NCBI RefSeq assembly: GCF_021605415.1
Contig: NZ_WKEQ01000039.1
Location: forward strand, 1 to 47,521
Reading direction: 5' to 3'
DNA length: 47,521 bases
Origin: Pseudomonas syringae
Lineage (GTDB): Bacteria; Pseudomonadota; Gammaproteobacteria; Pseudomonadales; Pseudomonadaceae
A program made the position numbers and the translations under genes. The notes under the pieces were generated by a model that saw only the letters and a list, made by a program, of their open reading frames with translations, was not told the origin of the DNA and made no database searches. Below, piece after piece: positions 34,466 through 42,097 of the stretch (position 1 is its first letter; each line of letters opens with the position of its first letter).

Positions 34466-34553
34466 AAAACGCGCGCGCCCAGAGGGCGTCTCCCCGTAAT
34501 TGCCTGGCGAGCCAGGCTCATTACGCTCTCGGAGACGCCCTTGGGCGCGCGCG
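34466..34553 (-). terminator. Compound long hairpin between petC and sspA, with T run
   Basis: Two arms of 22-23 bases (34471-34493 and 34531-34553) pair with a single-base bulge. The central loop itself folds into a second hairpin (GCCTGGC / GCCAGGC flanked by GTAAT / ATTAC). On the - strand the structure is followed by TTTTT (34466-34470), so it should end or attenuate petABC transcripts. It also lies in the sspA leader. Confidence 0.75.
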
Positions 34554-34579
34554 ATTAACAGCAATAAATTACAGCTTTA

Positions 34580-35362
34580 TCAGTGAACGTCTTTCCAGTA
34601 TTCCCGCTTGAGCAGGTAGGCAAATACGAAGAAGAACGCCAGGTACAGCAACACATATGTACCGATACGCTGATGTTGCAGCTTAACCGGGTTAGCCGAG
34701 TAAGCCAGGAAGGTTACCAGATTCTTCACCTTCTCATCGAACTGCTCTTCATTCAGAGCGCCGGTTTTCGGCACGATGGTCAGCTGATCGCACGCCTCAT
34801 GAGTCAGCGGCGTACCGGTCAGCGGATCGTATTGCTTCTTGCCGTCTTCGACGATCTGCACCTGCTTGCAACCCACGACCTGGCGACCTTGCAGGCCGAC
34901 CAGCACGTTGGGCATGCCGACGTTCGGGAAGACCTTGTTGTTCACGCCCCAGGGACGCGACGGGTCTTCGTAGAACGACTTCAGATAACCGTAGAGCCAA
35001 TCGGTGCCGCGAACCCGTGCAACCAGGGTCAGATCCGGTGGCGCCGCGCCGAACCAGGTCTTGGCGTCGGCCGGCTGCATGCCGATGGTCATGTGATCGC
35101 CGATCTTGGCGCCGGTGAACACCAGTTTCTCCAGCATCAATTCATGGGGAATACCCAAGTCGTCGGCAACACGCTCGTAGCGCTGGAACTTGGCGCTGTG
35201 GCAACCCATGCAGTAGTTGGCAAACGTACGAGCACCATCTTGCAGGGCGGCCTTGTCGGCAAGGTCGATATCGACTTTTTCCAGTTCCGGACCACCCTGT
35301 TCAGCGGCAAAGGACAGGACGGGCAAGGCAGCAAAAATCAGAGCAAAAAATAACTTTTTCAT
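34580..35362 (-). CDS. petC: Ubiquinol-cytochrome c reductase, cytochrome c1
   Basis: Haem c subunit of the cytochrome bc1 complex. It passes electrons from the Rieske protein to soluble cytochrome c. Of 260 residues, the signal peptide ends near FAA|EQ (about 20). The haem motif is C51-M-G-C54-H55, and a likely methionine ligand lies in the MTIGMQPADAKTWFG region. One C-terminal membrane anchor (about 235-255, YVLLYLAFFFVFAYLLKREY) is present. Its ATG shares one base with the petB stop (TGATG), so it is translated together with petB. Confidence 0.96.
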   Translation of the reverse strand: MKKLFFALIFAALPVLSFAAEQGGPELEKVDIDLADKAALQDGARTFANYCMGCHSAKFQRYERVADDLGIPHELMLEKLVFTGAKIGDHMTIGMQPADAKTWFGAAPPDLTLVARVRGTDWLYGYLKSFYEDPSRPWGVNNKVFPNVGMPNVLVGLQGRQVVGCKQVQIVEDGKKQYDPLTGTPLTHEACDQLTIVPKTGALNEEQFDEKVKNLVTFLAYSANPVKLQHQRIGTYVLLYLAFFFVFAYLLKREYWKDVH

Positions 35363-36573
35363 CAGCCAGTCACCCTATCCGGAACCGGTTTGGTCTTCTC
35401 GAGCCTGGTGTAGAACGGCATCAGAATGAAGTAGGCGAAGTACAGGAACGTGCACACCTGCGACAGCAGCGTGCGCCCAGGCGTCGGCGCCAGAACACCG
35501 AGGATGCCGAGGATCACGAACGAAATGCAGAACACCACCAGCCAGATCCTGCTCATCCAGCCTTTGTAGCGCATCGACTTGACCGGACTGCGGTCGAGCC
35601 ACGGCAGAACGAACAGCACGGCAATCGCAGCACCCATGGCGATCACGCCCAAGAGCTTGTCGGGGATCGCACGCAAAATCGCGTAGAACGGCGTGAAGTA
35701 CCAGACGGGCGCAATGTGCTCAGGCGTCTTGAACGGGTTCGCTGGCTCAAAGTTCGGCTTTTCGAGGAAGTAGCCGCCCATTTCCGGGAAGAAGAACACG
35801 ATGAAACAGAAAATGAACAAGAACACCACGACACCGACGATATCCTTCACCGTGTAGTACGGGTGGAAGGCAATGCCATCCAGCGGGATACCGTTTTCGT
35901 CCTTGTACTTCTTGATGTCGACGCCGTCAGGGTTGTTCGACCCCACTTCGTGCAGCGCCAGAATGTGCAGCACCACCAGACCGAGAATCACGATCGGCAA
36001 CGCCACGACGTGCAAGGCGAAGAAGCGGTTCAGGGTGATCCCGGATATCAGGTAGTCACCACGAATCCACTGGGTCAGGTCGTTGCCGATGACCGGAATC
36101 GCACCGAACAGCGAGATGATCACCTGGGCGCCCCAGTAGGACATCTGGCCCCACGGCAGCAAATAGCCCATGAAGGCTTCGGCCATCAATGCCAGGTAAA
36201 TCAGCATGCCGAACACCCAGACCAGTTCGCGCGGCTTCTGGTACGAGCCGTAGAGCAGACCACGGAACATGTGCAGGTAGACGACGATGAAGAACGCCGA
36301 TGCGCCGGTGGAGTGCAGCAGGCGCAGGATCGAGCCGTACTCGACGTCGCGCATGATGTATTCGACGGAGGCGAACGCCTCTTCTGCCGACGGGGTGTAA
36401 CTCATCGTCAGCCAGACGCCGGTGACGATCTGGTTGACCAGAACGAGCAACGCCAAGGAGCCGAAGAAGTAAAAGAAGTTGAAGTTTTTTGGCGCGTAAT
36501 ACTTGCTGAGATGGTCTTCCCACATCTTCGTCGCGGGGAAGCGCGCATCAACCCAATCCATGATCTTGCTCAT
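35362..36573 (-). CDS. petB: Ubiquinol-cytochrome c reductase, cytochrome b
   Basis: Membrane core of the bc1 complex, carrying both b haems. Of 403 residues, eight membrane segments and the paired haem histidines are visible ('LHSTGASAFFIVVYLHMFRG' and 'RFFALHVVALPIVILGLVVL' with 'HILALHE'). The quinol-oxidation site motif reads PVWY (in 'EHIAPVWYFTPFYAILRAIP') instead of the PEWY of mitochondria and alpha-proteobacteria. It overlaps petA by 4 bases and petC by 1. Confidence 0.97.
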   Translation of the reverse strand: MSKIMDWVDARFPATKMWEDHLSKYYAPKNFNFFYFFGSLALLVLVNQIVTGVWLTMSYTPSAEEAFASVEYIMRDVEYGSILRLLHSTGASAFFIVVYLHMFRGLLYGSYQKPRELVWVFGMLIYLALMAEAFMGYLLPWGQMSYWGAQVIISLFGAIPVIGNDLTQWIRGDYLISGITLNRFFALHVVALPIVILGLVVLHILALHEVGSNNPDGVDIKKYKDENGIPLDGIAFHPYYTVKDIVGVVVFLFIFCFIVFFFPEMGGYFLEKPNFEPANPFKTPEHIAPVWYFTPFYAILRAIPDKLLGVIAMGAAIAVLFVLPWLDRSPVKSMRYKGWMSRIWLVVFCISFVILGILGVLAPTPGRTLLSQVCTFLYFAYFILMPFYTRLEKTKPVPDRVTG

Positions 36574-37166
36574 GACGCGTTCTCCTTGTCGACGCCGATG
36601 ACGATCACGTCATCCGACTCATAGGAATGCGGTGGAACTGGCAGGTTCAAAGGCGCCGGTTGCGACTTGTAGACGCGGCCGGCCAGATCGTAATGGGAGC
36701 CGTGGCAAGGACAGAAATAACCGCCAACCCAGTCTTTGCCCAGATCCGCAGGTGCCACTTCGGGGCGGAAAGTCGGTGAGCAGCCCAGGTGTGTGCAGAT
36801 TCCGATCAGCAGCAGAATTTCCGGCTTGATCGAACGCACTTCAGGGTCGACATAGGTAGGTTGCGTAGAGTTTTTTGAGGTCGGATCGGAGAGCTGGCCC
36901 TCGATCTTTTTGAGATTCCCCAGGATTTCCTCAGTACGGCGGACGATGAACACCGGCTGACCACGCCATTCAGCAATCATCTGCTGCCCTGGCTCGATTT
37001 TGCTGACATTCACTTTCACCGGTGCGCCGGCAGCTTTCGCCTTGGCGCTGGGAAACCATGACCCTACGAACGGGACCGCAGCCCCCACCGCTCCTGCAGC
37101 ACCCACCACGGATGTGGCTGCTACCAAGAAGCGACGCCGGCCTGCATTCACGCCGTCATTGCTCAT
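36570..37166 (-). CDS. petA: Ubiquinol-cytochrome c reductase, Rieske iron-sulfur subunit
   Basis: [2Fe-2S] subunit of cytochrome bc1. It has 198 residues. The N-terminus has a twin-arginine-type sequence (GRRRFLVAATSV) and a membrane segment (about 15-34), as in Rieske proteins inserted by Tat. The cluster motifs are C-T-H-L-G-C (about 132-137) and C-P-C-H-G-S-H-Y-D (about 154-162). It is first in the petABC operon and overlaps petB by 4 bases. A possible promoter lies 82-110 bases upstream. Confidence 0.97.
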   Translation of the reverse strand: MSNDGVNAGRRRFLVAATSVVGAAGAVGAAVPFVGSWFPSAKAKAAGAPVKVNVSKIEPGQQMIAEWRGQPVFIVRRTEEILGNLKKIEGQLSDPTSKNSTQPTYVDPEVRSIKPEILLLIGICTHLGCSPTFRPEVAPADLGKDWVGGYFCPCHGSHYDLAGRVYKSQPAPLNLPVPPHSYESDDVIVIGVDKENAS

Positions 37167-37247
37167 TCAGTCCTCTCCCATCAGCTTTGTGGCCTGTTAA
37201 ATCAGGCGTCTACTAAATAAAACTGTGTACTTATTAAAATTTGCCGA

Positions 37248-37276
37248 ATGGTAATGAAAACCCCCAATTCTGACAA
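37248..37276 (-). promoter_or_regulatory. Possible sigma-70 promoter of petABC
   Basis: On the - strand TTGTCA (37271-37276) and TACCAT (37248-37253) are separated by 17 bases, giving a leader of about 75 bases to petA. The match to consensus is fair, and this is judged by eye only. The rest of the 267-base gap to rpsI holds only the rpsI terminator. Confidence 0.45.
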
Positions 37277-37374
37277 GGTAATTACCCGGAGGCAGAACCT
37301 CCAAGCCTTGGAGTATAGGGCGTCTGCGAGGGAGGCAAGTTGTCACAGCGCAATTCTTTGATAAATCGCAGGCA

Positions 37375-37418
37375 TAAAAAAACGCCCGGTTCCGTGAGGA
37401 ATCCGGGCGTTCTTTTTT
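37375..37418 (-). terminator. Terminator of rplM-rpsI
   Basis: Arms AACGCCCGG (37381-37389) and CCGGGCGTT (37403-37411) pair with TTCC/GGAA extending into the loop. On the - strand a run of seven T residues follows (+ strand A run 37376-37382). Confidence 0.9.
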
Positions 37419-37433
37419 GAACGTGAAAGCGAA

Positions 37434-37826
37434 TTAACGCTTCGAGTACTGCGGACGCTTACGCGCTTTACGCAGACCGACTTTCTTACGTTCAACTTCA
37501 CGGGCGTCGCGAGTAACGAAGCCAGCTTTGCGCAGAGCGCCACGCAGGGTTTCGTCGTAGTCCATCAGAGCGCGAGTGATACCGTGGCGGATTGCGCCAG
37601 CTTGACCACTTACACCACCGCCGATCACGGTGACGTAGATGTCGAACTTCTCGACAGTCTCAGTCAGCTCCAGCGGCTGACGAACTACCATGCGGGCAGT
37701 TTCGCGGCCGAAGAAGTTTTCCAGCGAACGGTTGTTGATGGAGATGTTACCAGTACCCGGACGCAGGAAAACGCGTGCGGTTGCGGTCTTGCGACGGCCA
37801 GTGCCGTAATTTTGAGTCGCCGACAT
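37434..37826 (-). CDS. rpsI: 30S ribosomal protein S9
   Basis: Small-subunit protein of 130 residues. The N-terminus 'NYGTGRRKTATARVFLRPGT' and the basic C-terminal tail 'KKVGLRKARKRPQYSKR', which reaches the P-site tRNA, are diagnostic. It lies 14 bases downstream of rplM and is followed by a strong terminator. Confidence 0.98.
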   Translation of the reverse strand: MSATQNYGTGRRKTATARVFLRPGTGNISINNRSLENFFGRETARMVVRQPLELTETVEKFDIYVTVIGGGVSGQAGAIRHGITRALMDYDETLRGALRKAGFVTRDAREVERKKVGLRKARKRPQYSKR

Positions 37827-37840
37827 AATGTACTATTCCG

Positions 37841-38269
37841 TTAAAACTTCAGTTCTTGGGGCTGCTGAGCAGTATGAGGGTGTGCAGCGCCCGCATAGAC
37901 TTTCAGCTTACGGTACATGTCGCGACCCAGTGGGTTTTTAGGCAGCATGCCTTTAACCGCGGTCTCGATCACGCGCTCAGGGGCTTTGGCGATCAGCTTT
38001 TCGAAGTTGATCGACTTGATGCCGCCTGGGAAACCCGAGTGGGAGTAGTACATTTTGTCAGTGGTTTTAGCGCCAGTAACACGGATCTGCTCGGCGTTGA
38101 TTACGACGATGTAGTCGCCGGTGTCAACGTGAGGAGTGTATTCAGGCTTGTGCTTGCCACGCAGACGGCTCGCGATTTCGGTGGCCAGACGACCCAGGGT
38201 CTGACCAGCAGCGTCGACGACGAACCAGTCGCGCTGTACTGTTTCCGGTTTAGCAGTAAAAGTTTTCAT
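37841..38269 (-). CDS. rplM: 50S ribosomal protein L13
   Basis: Large-subunit protein of 142 residues. Family motifs are 'RDWFVVDAAGQTLGRLATEI', 'GDYIVVINAEQIRVTGAKTT' and 'KGMLPKNPLGRDMYRKLKVY'. It heads the rplM-rpsI operon found in most bacteria. A good promoter lies upstream (38311-38339). In enteric bacteria L13 represses its own mRNA; the 42-base leader here was not tested for such a structure. Confidence 0.98.
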   Translation of the reverse strand: MKTFTAKPETVQRDWFVVDAAGQTLGRLATEIASRLRGKHKPEYTPHVDTGDYIVVINAEQIRVTGAKTTDKMYYSHSGFPGGIKSINFEKLIAKAPERVIETAVKGMLPKNPLGRDMYRKLKVYAGAAHPHTAQQPQELKF

Positions 38270-38310
38270 TCTTTATAGCCTCAGGGGCCGCCCTGTAAAT
38301 TAGACGGCGG

Positions 38311-38339
38311 ATCTTACTGAATAGTGCGTACTTTGACAA
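38311..38339 (-). promoter_or_regulatory. Sigma-70-type promoter of rplM-rpsI
   Basis: On the - strand TTGTCA (38334-38339) and TAAGAT (38311-38316) are separated by 17 bases. The leader to the rplM ATG would be about 35 bases. Confidence 0.6.
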
Positions 38340-38460
38340 GTCAAAGGCAGCCGGATACAGACGCTTTCGGGGGCTCGGGTCGGCGCGTCCGTTCAACGGC
38401 AAGATTCTTCGGCGGCGGCGCATCACTTCCACTGCAGAAAGAGGTGCGCAATTATGCAGA

Positions 38461-38489
38461 TTGCGAAAAATAATTCAACCTGCTTTTAT
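38461..38489 (+). promoter_or_regulatory. Possible promoter of the aldo/keto reductase gene
   Basis: TTGCGA (38461-38466) and TTTTAT (38484-38489) are 17 bases apart. The ribosome site AAGGAG lies at 38503-38508. This is a weak match, given only because it is the best candidate in the 245-base divergent gap with rplM. Confidence 0.3.
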
Positions 38490-38514
38490 GATTGTTTTGC
38501 CCAAGGAGCACCTG

Positions 38515-39555
38515 ATGGACTATCGCCAGCTAGGCCGTACCGACCTGAACGTGAGTGCACTCTGCCTCGGCACCATGACCTGGGGCGAGCAAAACACCCA
38601 GGATGAAGCCTTCGCCCAGATCGAACGCGCCAAAAGCGCCGGGATCAATTTCATCGATACCGCCGAAATGTACCCGGTGCCACCGAAAGCCGACACCTAC
38701 GCCACCACCGAGCGCTACATCGGCAATTACTTCAAGAGTCGCGGCGATCGCGCCGACTGGATCCTCGCCAGCAAAATCGCCGGCCCGGGCAACGGCATCG
38801 ATTACATCCGCGACAACAACCTGCGCCACAACCGCCAGCACATCACCGAAGCGGTGGATGCCAGCCTCAAGCGCTTGCAGACCGACTACATCGACCTCTA
38901 TCAACTGCACTGGCCGGAGCGCAGCACCAACTTCTTCGGCCAGCTCGGCTACAAACACAAGATCGAAGCCAACCTCACTCCGCTCGAAGACACCCTCGAA
39001 GCGCTGGACGAGCAAGTGCGCGCCGGCAAGATTCGCCACATCGGCCTGTCCAACGAAACGCCTTGGGGCACCATGCGTTTCCTCGCGCTCGCCGAAGCGC
39101 GTGGCTGGCCGCGTGCCGTGTCGATCCAGAATCCGTACAACCTGCTCAATCGCAGCTTCGAAGTCGGCCTGGCGGAAATTGCCATCCGCGAACAGTGCGG
39201 CCTGCTCGCCTATTCGCCGCTGGCGTTCGGCTTCCTGTCCGGAAAATACGAAGGGGGCGCACGTCCGCCGAAAGGTCGCCTGAGCCTCTATAGTCGTTTC
39301 AGCCGCTATTTCAACGCGCAGTCGGAAGCGGCTTGCAGCCGTTACGTCGCATTGGCCCGCGAGCACGGTCTGGATCCGGCGCAGATGGCCCTGGCGTTCG
39401 TCACCCAGCAACCGTTCGTCACCAGTAACATCATTGGCGCAACGACGCTTGAGCAACTGGACAGCAACATCGCCAGTTTCGACCTGAAGTTGTCGGATGA
39501 AGTGCTGGCAGGGATCGAGGCGATCCACAAGGATCATCCGAATCCTGCGCCGTAA
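38515..39555 (+). CDS. NADP(H)-dependent aldo/keto reductase (Tas-like)
   Basis: Oxidoreductase of the aldo/keto reductase superfamily, 346 residues, cytoplasmic. The start at ATG 38515 is fixed by AAGGAG six bases before it. The frame's earlier start at 38461 lies upstream of that site. The catalytic tetrad is visible as D48 and Y53 in DTAEMYP, K87 in ASKIAG, and H132 in YQLHWPE. The N-terminus 'MDYRQLGRTDLNVSALCLGT' and the overall length match E. coli Tas, which has been linked to tyrosine auxotrophy suppression. The natural substrate is unknown. It corresponds by position to P. aeruginosa PA4434. It faces an acyl-CoA dehydrogenase across a REPIN. Confidence 0.92.
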   Translation: MDYRQLGRTDLNVSALCLGTMTWGEQNTQDEAFAQIERAKSAGINFIDTAEMYPVPPKADTYATTERYIGNYFKSRGDRADWILASKIAGPGNGIDYIRDNNLRHNRQHITEAVDASLKRLQTDYIDLYQLHWPERSTNFFGQLGYKHKIEANLTPLEDTLEALDEQVRAGKIRHIGLSNETPWGTMRFLALAEARGWPRAVSIQNPYNLLNRSFEVGLAEIAIREQCGLLAYSPLAFGFLSGKYEGGARPPKGRLSLYSRFSRYFNAQSEAACSRYVALAREHGLDPAQMALAFVTQQPFVTSNIIGATTLEQLDSNIASFDLKLSDEVLAGIEAIHKDHPNPAP

Positions 39556-39556
39556 G

Positions 39557-39638
39557 TAAAAGATCGCAGCCTTCGGCAGCGCCTACAGGGCTCACGCCAT
39601 TCCTGTGTAGGCGCTGCGGCACGCTGGGATCTTTTTAA
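39557..39638. repeat. REPIN between convergent genes, possible terminator
   Basis: The arm AAAAGATCGCAGCCTTCGGC (continuing AGCGCCTACAGG) and the arm CCTGTGTAGGCGCTGCGGCA (continuing CGCTGGGATCTTTTT) are inverted copies with a few mismatches. A long hairpin bounded by A and T runs results. It fills the whole gap between the aldo/keto reductase and the acyl-CoA dehydrogenase and may end both transcripts. Confidence 0.8.
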
Positions 39639-40771
39639 AGCGACCGCGCGATGATTTCTTTCATGATTTCATTGGTGCCGGCATATATCCGCTGCACCCG
39701 CGCATCCGCCCACGCGCGGGCCACCGGGTATTCCCACATAAAGCCGTAGCCGCCATGCAGTTGCACGCATTCGTCGAGCACTTTGCATTGCAGATCGGTG
39801 CCCCAATATTTGGCCATCGCCGCTGTCGGCACGTCGAGCTTGCCTTGCAGATGCAGCTCCAGGCACTTATCCACAAACACGCGGCCGATCTGAATCTCGG
39901 TGGCCATTTCCGCCAGTTTGAAACGTGTGTTCTGGAAGTCGGCAATCGCCTTGCCGAACGCTTTGCGATCACGGGTGTAATCGAGCGTCCATTGCAGCGC
40001 CGCCTCGGCCGAGGCCAGACCGCCAATCGCCACGGTCAGTCGCTCTTGCGGCAGTTCCTGCATCAGATAGGCGAAGCCCATCCCGGCCTGCCCTAGCAGA
40101 TTTTCCTTCGGCACTCTGACGTCCTGAAAGAACAATTCCGACGTGTCCTGAGCCTTCATGCCGACCTTCTCCAGACGCTTGCCCTTGTCGAAGCCCGGCG
40201 TGTTCGCCTCGACCAGAAACAGGCTGGTGCCCTTCGCGCCAGCCTTGGGATCCGTTTTCGCCACCACGATGACCAAATCGGCGAGAAAACCGTTGGTGAT
40301 GAAGGTTTTCGAGCCGTTGATCACGTATTCGTCGCCATCCAGCACAGCAGTGGTCTTCACCCCTTGCAGATCGGATCCGGCACCCGGCTCGGTCATCGCA
40401 ATGGCAGTGACCATCTCGCCGGACACCAGTTTCGGCAGGTATTTGTGCTTCAGCGCCTCGCTGCCGTAATGCAGGATGTACGGCGCAACAATGTCCGAAT
40501 GCAGCGAAAAGCCGATACCGGTAAGTCCCAGACGCCCGACCTCTTCGATCACCACCGCGCTGTAAAGAAAGTCCGCCCCCAGGCCACCGTACTCTTCCGG
40601 CAGGTGCGAACAGAGCATCCCCGCCTCCCCTGCCTTGTTCCACAGCTGGCGATCGATGTAGCCCTGTTTTTCCCACTGCCCGTGAAACGGCACGGCCTCT
40701 TTTTCGAGGAACGTTCTGACGCTGTCGCGGAACAATTCGTGCTCGGAGCTGAACAGGGTTCTGGGAATCAT
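39635..40771 (-). CDS. Acyl-CoA dehydrogenase, long-chain (LCAD)-like
   Basis: FAD enzyme that oxidises acyl-CoA at the alpha-beta bond, 378 residues, cytoplasmic. Signatures are 'AIAMTEPGAGSDLQGVKTTA' (about 123-142) and 'QLHGGYGFMWEYPVARAWAD' near the C-terminus. The position that holds the catalytic glutamate in medium-chain enzymes is alanine here (YAGTNEI). The glutamate used by LCAD/IVD-type enzymes is present instead, probably E243 in ELPQERL. 'MAKYWGTDLQCKVLDECVQL' also resembles LCAD. The equivalent in P. aeruginosa is PA4435. It is transcribed divergently from the GlxA-type regulator. The acyl chain it prefers is not evident. Confidence 0.93.
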   Translation of the reverse strand: MIPRTLFSSEHELFRDSVRTFLEKEAVPFHGQWEKQGYIDRQLWNKAGEAGMLCSHLPEEYGGLGADFLYSAVVIEEVGRLGLTGIGFSLHSDIVAPYILHYGSEALKHKYLPKLVSGEMVTAIAMTEPGAGSDLQGVKTTAVLDGDEYVINGSKTFITNGFLADLVIVVAKTDPKAGAKGTSLFLVEANTPGFDKGKRLEKVGMKAQDTSELFFQDVRVPKENLLGQAGMGFAYLMQELPQERLTVAIGGLASAEAALQWTLDYTRDRKAFGKAIADFQNTRFKLAEMATEIQIGRVFVDKCLELHLQGKLDVPTAAMAKYWGTDLQCKVLDECVQLHGGYGFMWEYPVARAWADARVQRIYAGTNEIMKEIIARSL

Positions 40772-40917
40772 GCGGCACCTTTCTTTCTTGTTAGAGGAAT
40801 CCAGCCTTCAGAGACTAAGCCGCGCCAGCGATACACGACACTGGACACATCCGACAAAAAATAAGACGATCCAGCCGTCTGGTGACCACTTTCCCTTATA
40901 AAAACAAAAGTTGAATT

Positions 40918-41913
40918 ATGTCTAAGCAAGCCTCGACGCCCTTGCGGCGTGTCAGCATCCTGGCGATCGACCGGGTTTTCGCCTCCACCCTCATGCAAGC
41001 CAAGGATTTCTTCCACCTGGCTAGCCTGCGTTACGGCAAACAACTGGGCCACGGCCTGACACCGGCGTTCGAAACGCGCCTGGTCAGTCCCGACGGCAAA
41101 CCGGTGAACAGCTTCAGTGACGTGGTGATCCCGGTAGACGGCGGTCTGGAGAACGCCGACGTCATCATCCTTCCGGCGTTCTGGGACGATTTCGATACGC
41201 TGTGCCAACGTTATCCACAGATCCTGCCGTGGCTGCGCGAGCAGCATGCACGCGGCGCCGTGCTCTGCGGCGAGGCCACCGGAGTGTTCTGGCTCGCAGA
41301 GGCCGGACTGCTCAACGGCAAGGAAGCGACCACCTACTGGCGCTTCTTCAACGCCTTTGCCGAACGCTTCCCGCAGGTGTACCTGAATCAGGACAAACAC
41401 CTGACCGACGCCGACAACCTGTACTGCGCCGGCGGCACGACGTCGGCGTGCGATCTCTACATCTACCTGATCGAGCGCTTCTGCGGCGCCAACGTCGCGC
41501 AAGCCGTGGCCCGGGACATTCTGTATGAAGTGCAACGCAGCTATGCGCCGGGACGCATCGGTTTCGGCGGGCAGAAACTCCATCAGGACGTGATCATCCT
41601 GCAGATCCAGCACTGGCTCGAAGAGCACTTCGCCGACAAGTTTCGCTTCGAAGACGTGGCCCGGGAACACGGCATGAGCATCCGCAACTTTATGCGCCGT
41701 TTCCAGACTGCAACCGGTGACAAGCCGCTGCACTACCTGCAACGCCTACGTATCGAGACCGCGAAGGGCCTGCTGTCCGGCAGTCGCAAGAGCATCAAGA
41801 CCATCAGCTATGAAGTCGGCTACGACGACGCGAGCTTCTTTGCGCGGCTGTTCCGCCAGCACACCGAACTGTCGCCGAACCAGTATCGGCAGCAGTTTCA
41901 GCAGGCTGCGTGA
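40918..41913 (+). CDS. GlxA-family AraC-type transcriptional regulator
   Basis: Regulator of 331 residues. An N-terminal DJ-1/PfpI-like domain (about 8-195) has the elbow motif 'GAVLCGEATGVFWLAEAG' with a cysteine near the nucleophile position and 'GGTTSACDLYIYLIER'. The C-terminal AraC/HTH_18 domain (about 225-325) has 'FEDVAREHGMSIRNFMRRFQ' and 'SISYEV'-like second helix sequence 'TISYEVGYDDASFFARLFRQ'. Relatives such as ArgR, CdhR and GbdR control catabolism of amino acids and quaternary amines. It lies 184 bases upstream of the monooxygenase-amidase cluster on the same strand and is divergent from the acyl-CoA dehydrogenase, so either could be its target. Confidence 0.92.
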   Translation: MSKQASTPLRRVSILAIDRVFASTLMQAKDFFHLASLRYGKQLGHGLTPAFETRLVSPDGKPVNSFSDVVIPVDGGLENADVIILPAFWDDFDTLCQRYPQILPWLREQHARGAVLCGEATGVFWLAEAGLLNGKEATTYWRFFNAFAERFPQVYLNQDKHLTDADNLYCAGGTTSACDLYIYLIERFCGANVAQAVARDILYEVQRSYAPGRIGFGGQKLHQDVIILQIQHWLEEHFADKFRFEDVAREHGMSIRNFMRRFQTATGDKPLHYLQRLRIETAKGLLSGSRKSIKTISYEVGYDDASFFARLFRQHTELSPNQYRQQFQQAA

Positions 41914-41934
41914 AACACCTATCAGACTAAAAAC

Positions 41935-41959
41935 CCTGTGGGAGTAGTCCTCCCACAGG
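41935..41959. repeat. REP-like perfect hairpin after the regulator gene
   Basis: CCTGTGGGAG and CTCCCACAGG form a perfect 10-bp stem around TAGTC. The sequence matches the GTGGGAG half of the REPIN at 9953-10023. No T run follows, so it is called a REP element rather than a terminator. Confidence 0.6.
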
Positions 41960-42097
41960 AACCTCACGCGCGAGCGTTTTATTCCCACTTGAATTGACGA
42001 AAGCAGAGCAACGTCTGGCTCTCTTTTACGACTGTTCACGCATTGTTGCGCCATACAGACTTCCTGCCATGCACATTCGCATCAAGGAAGATGAACA

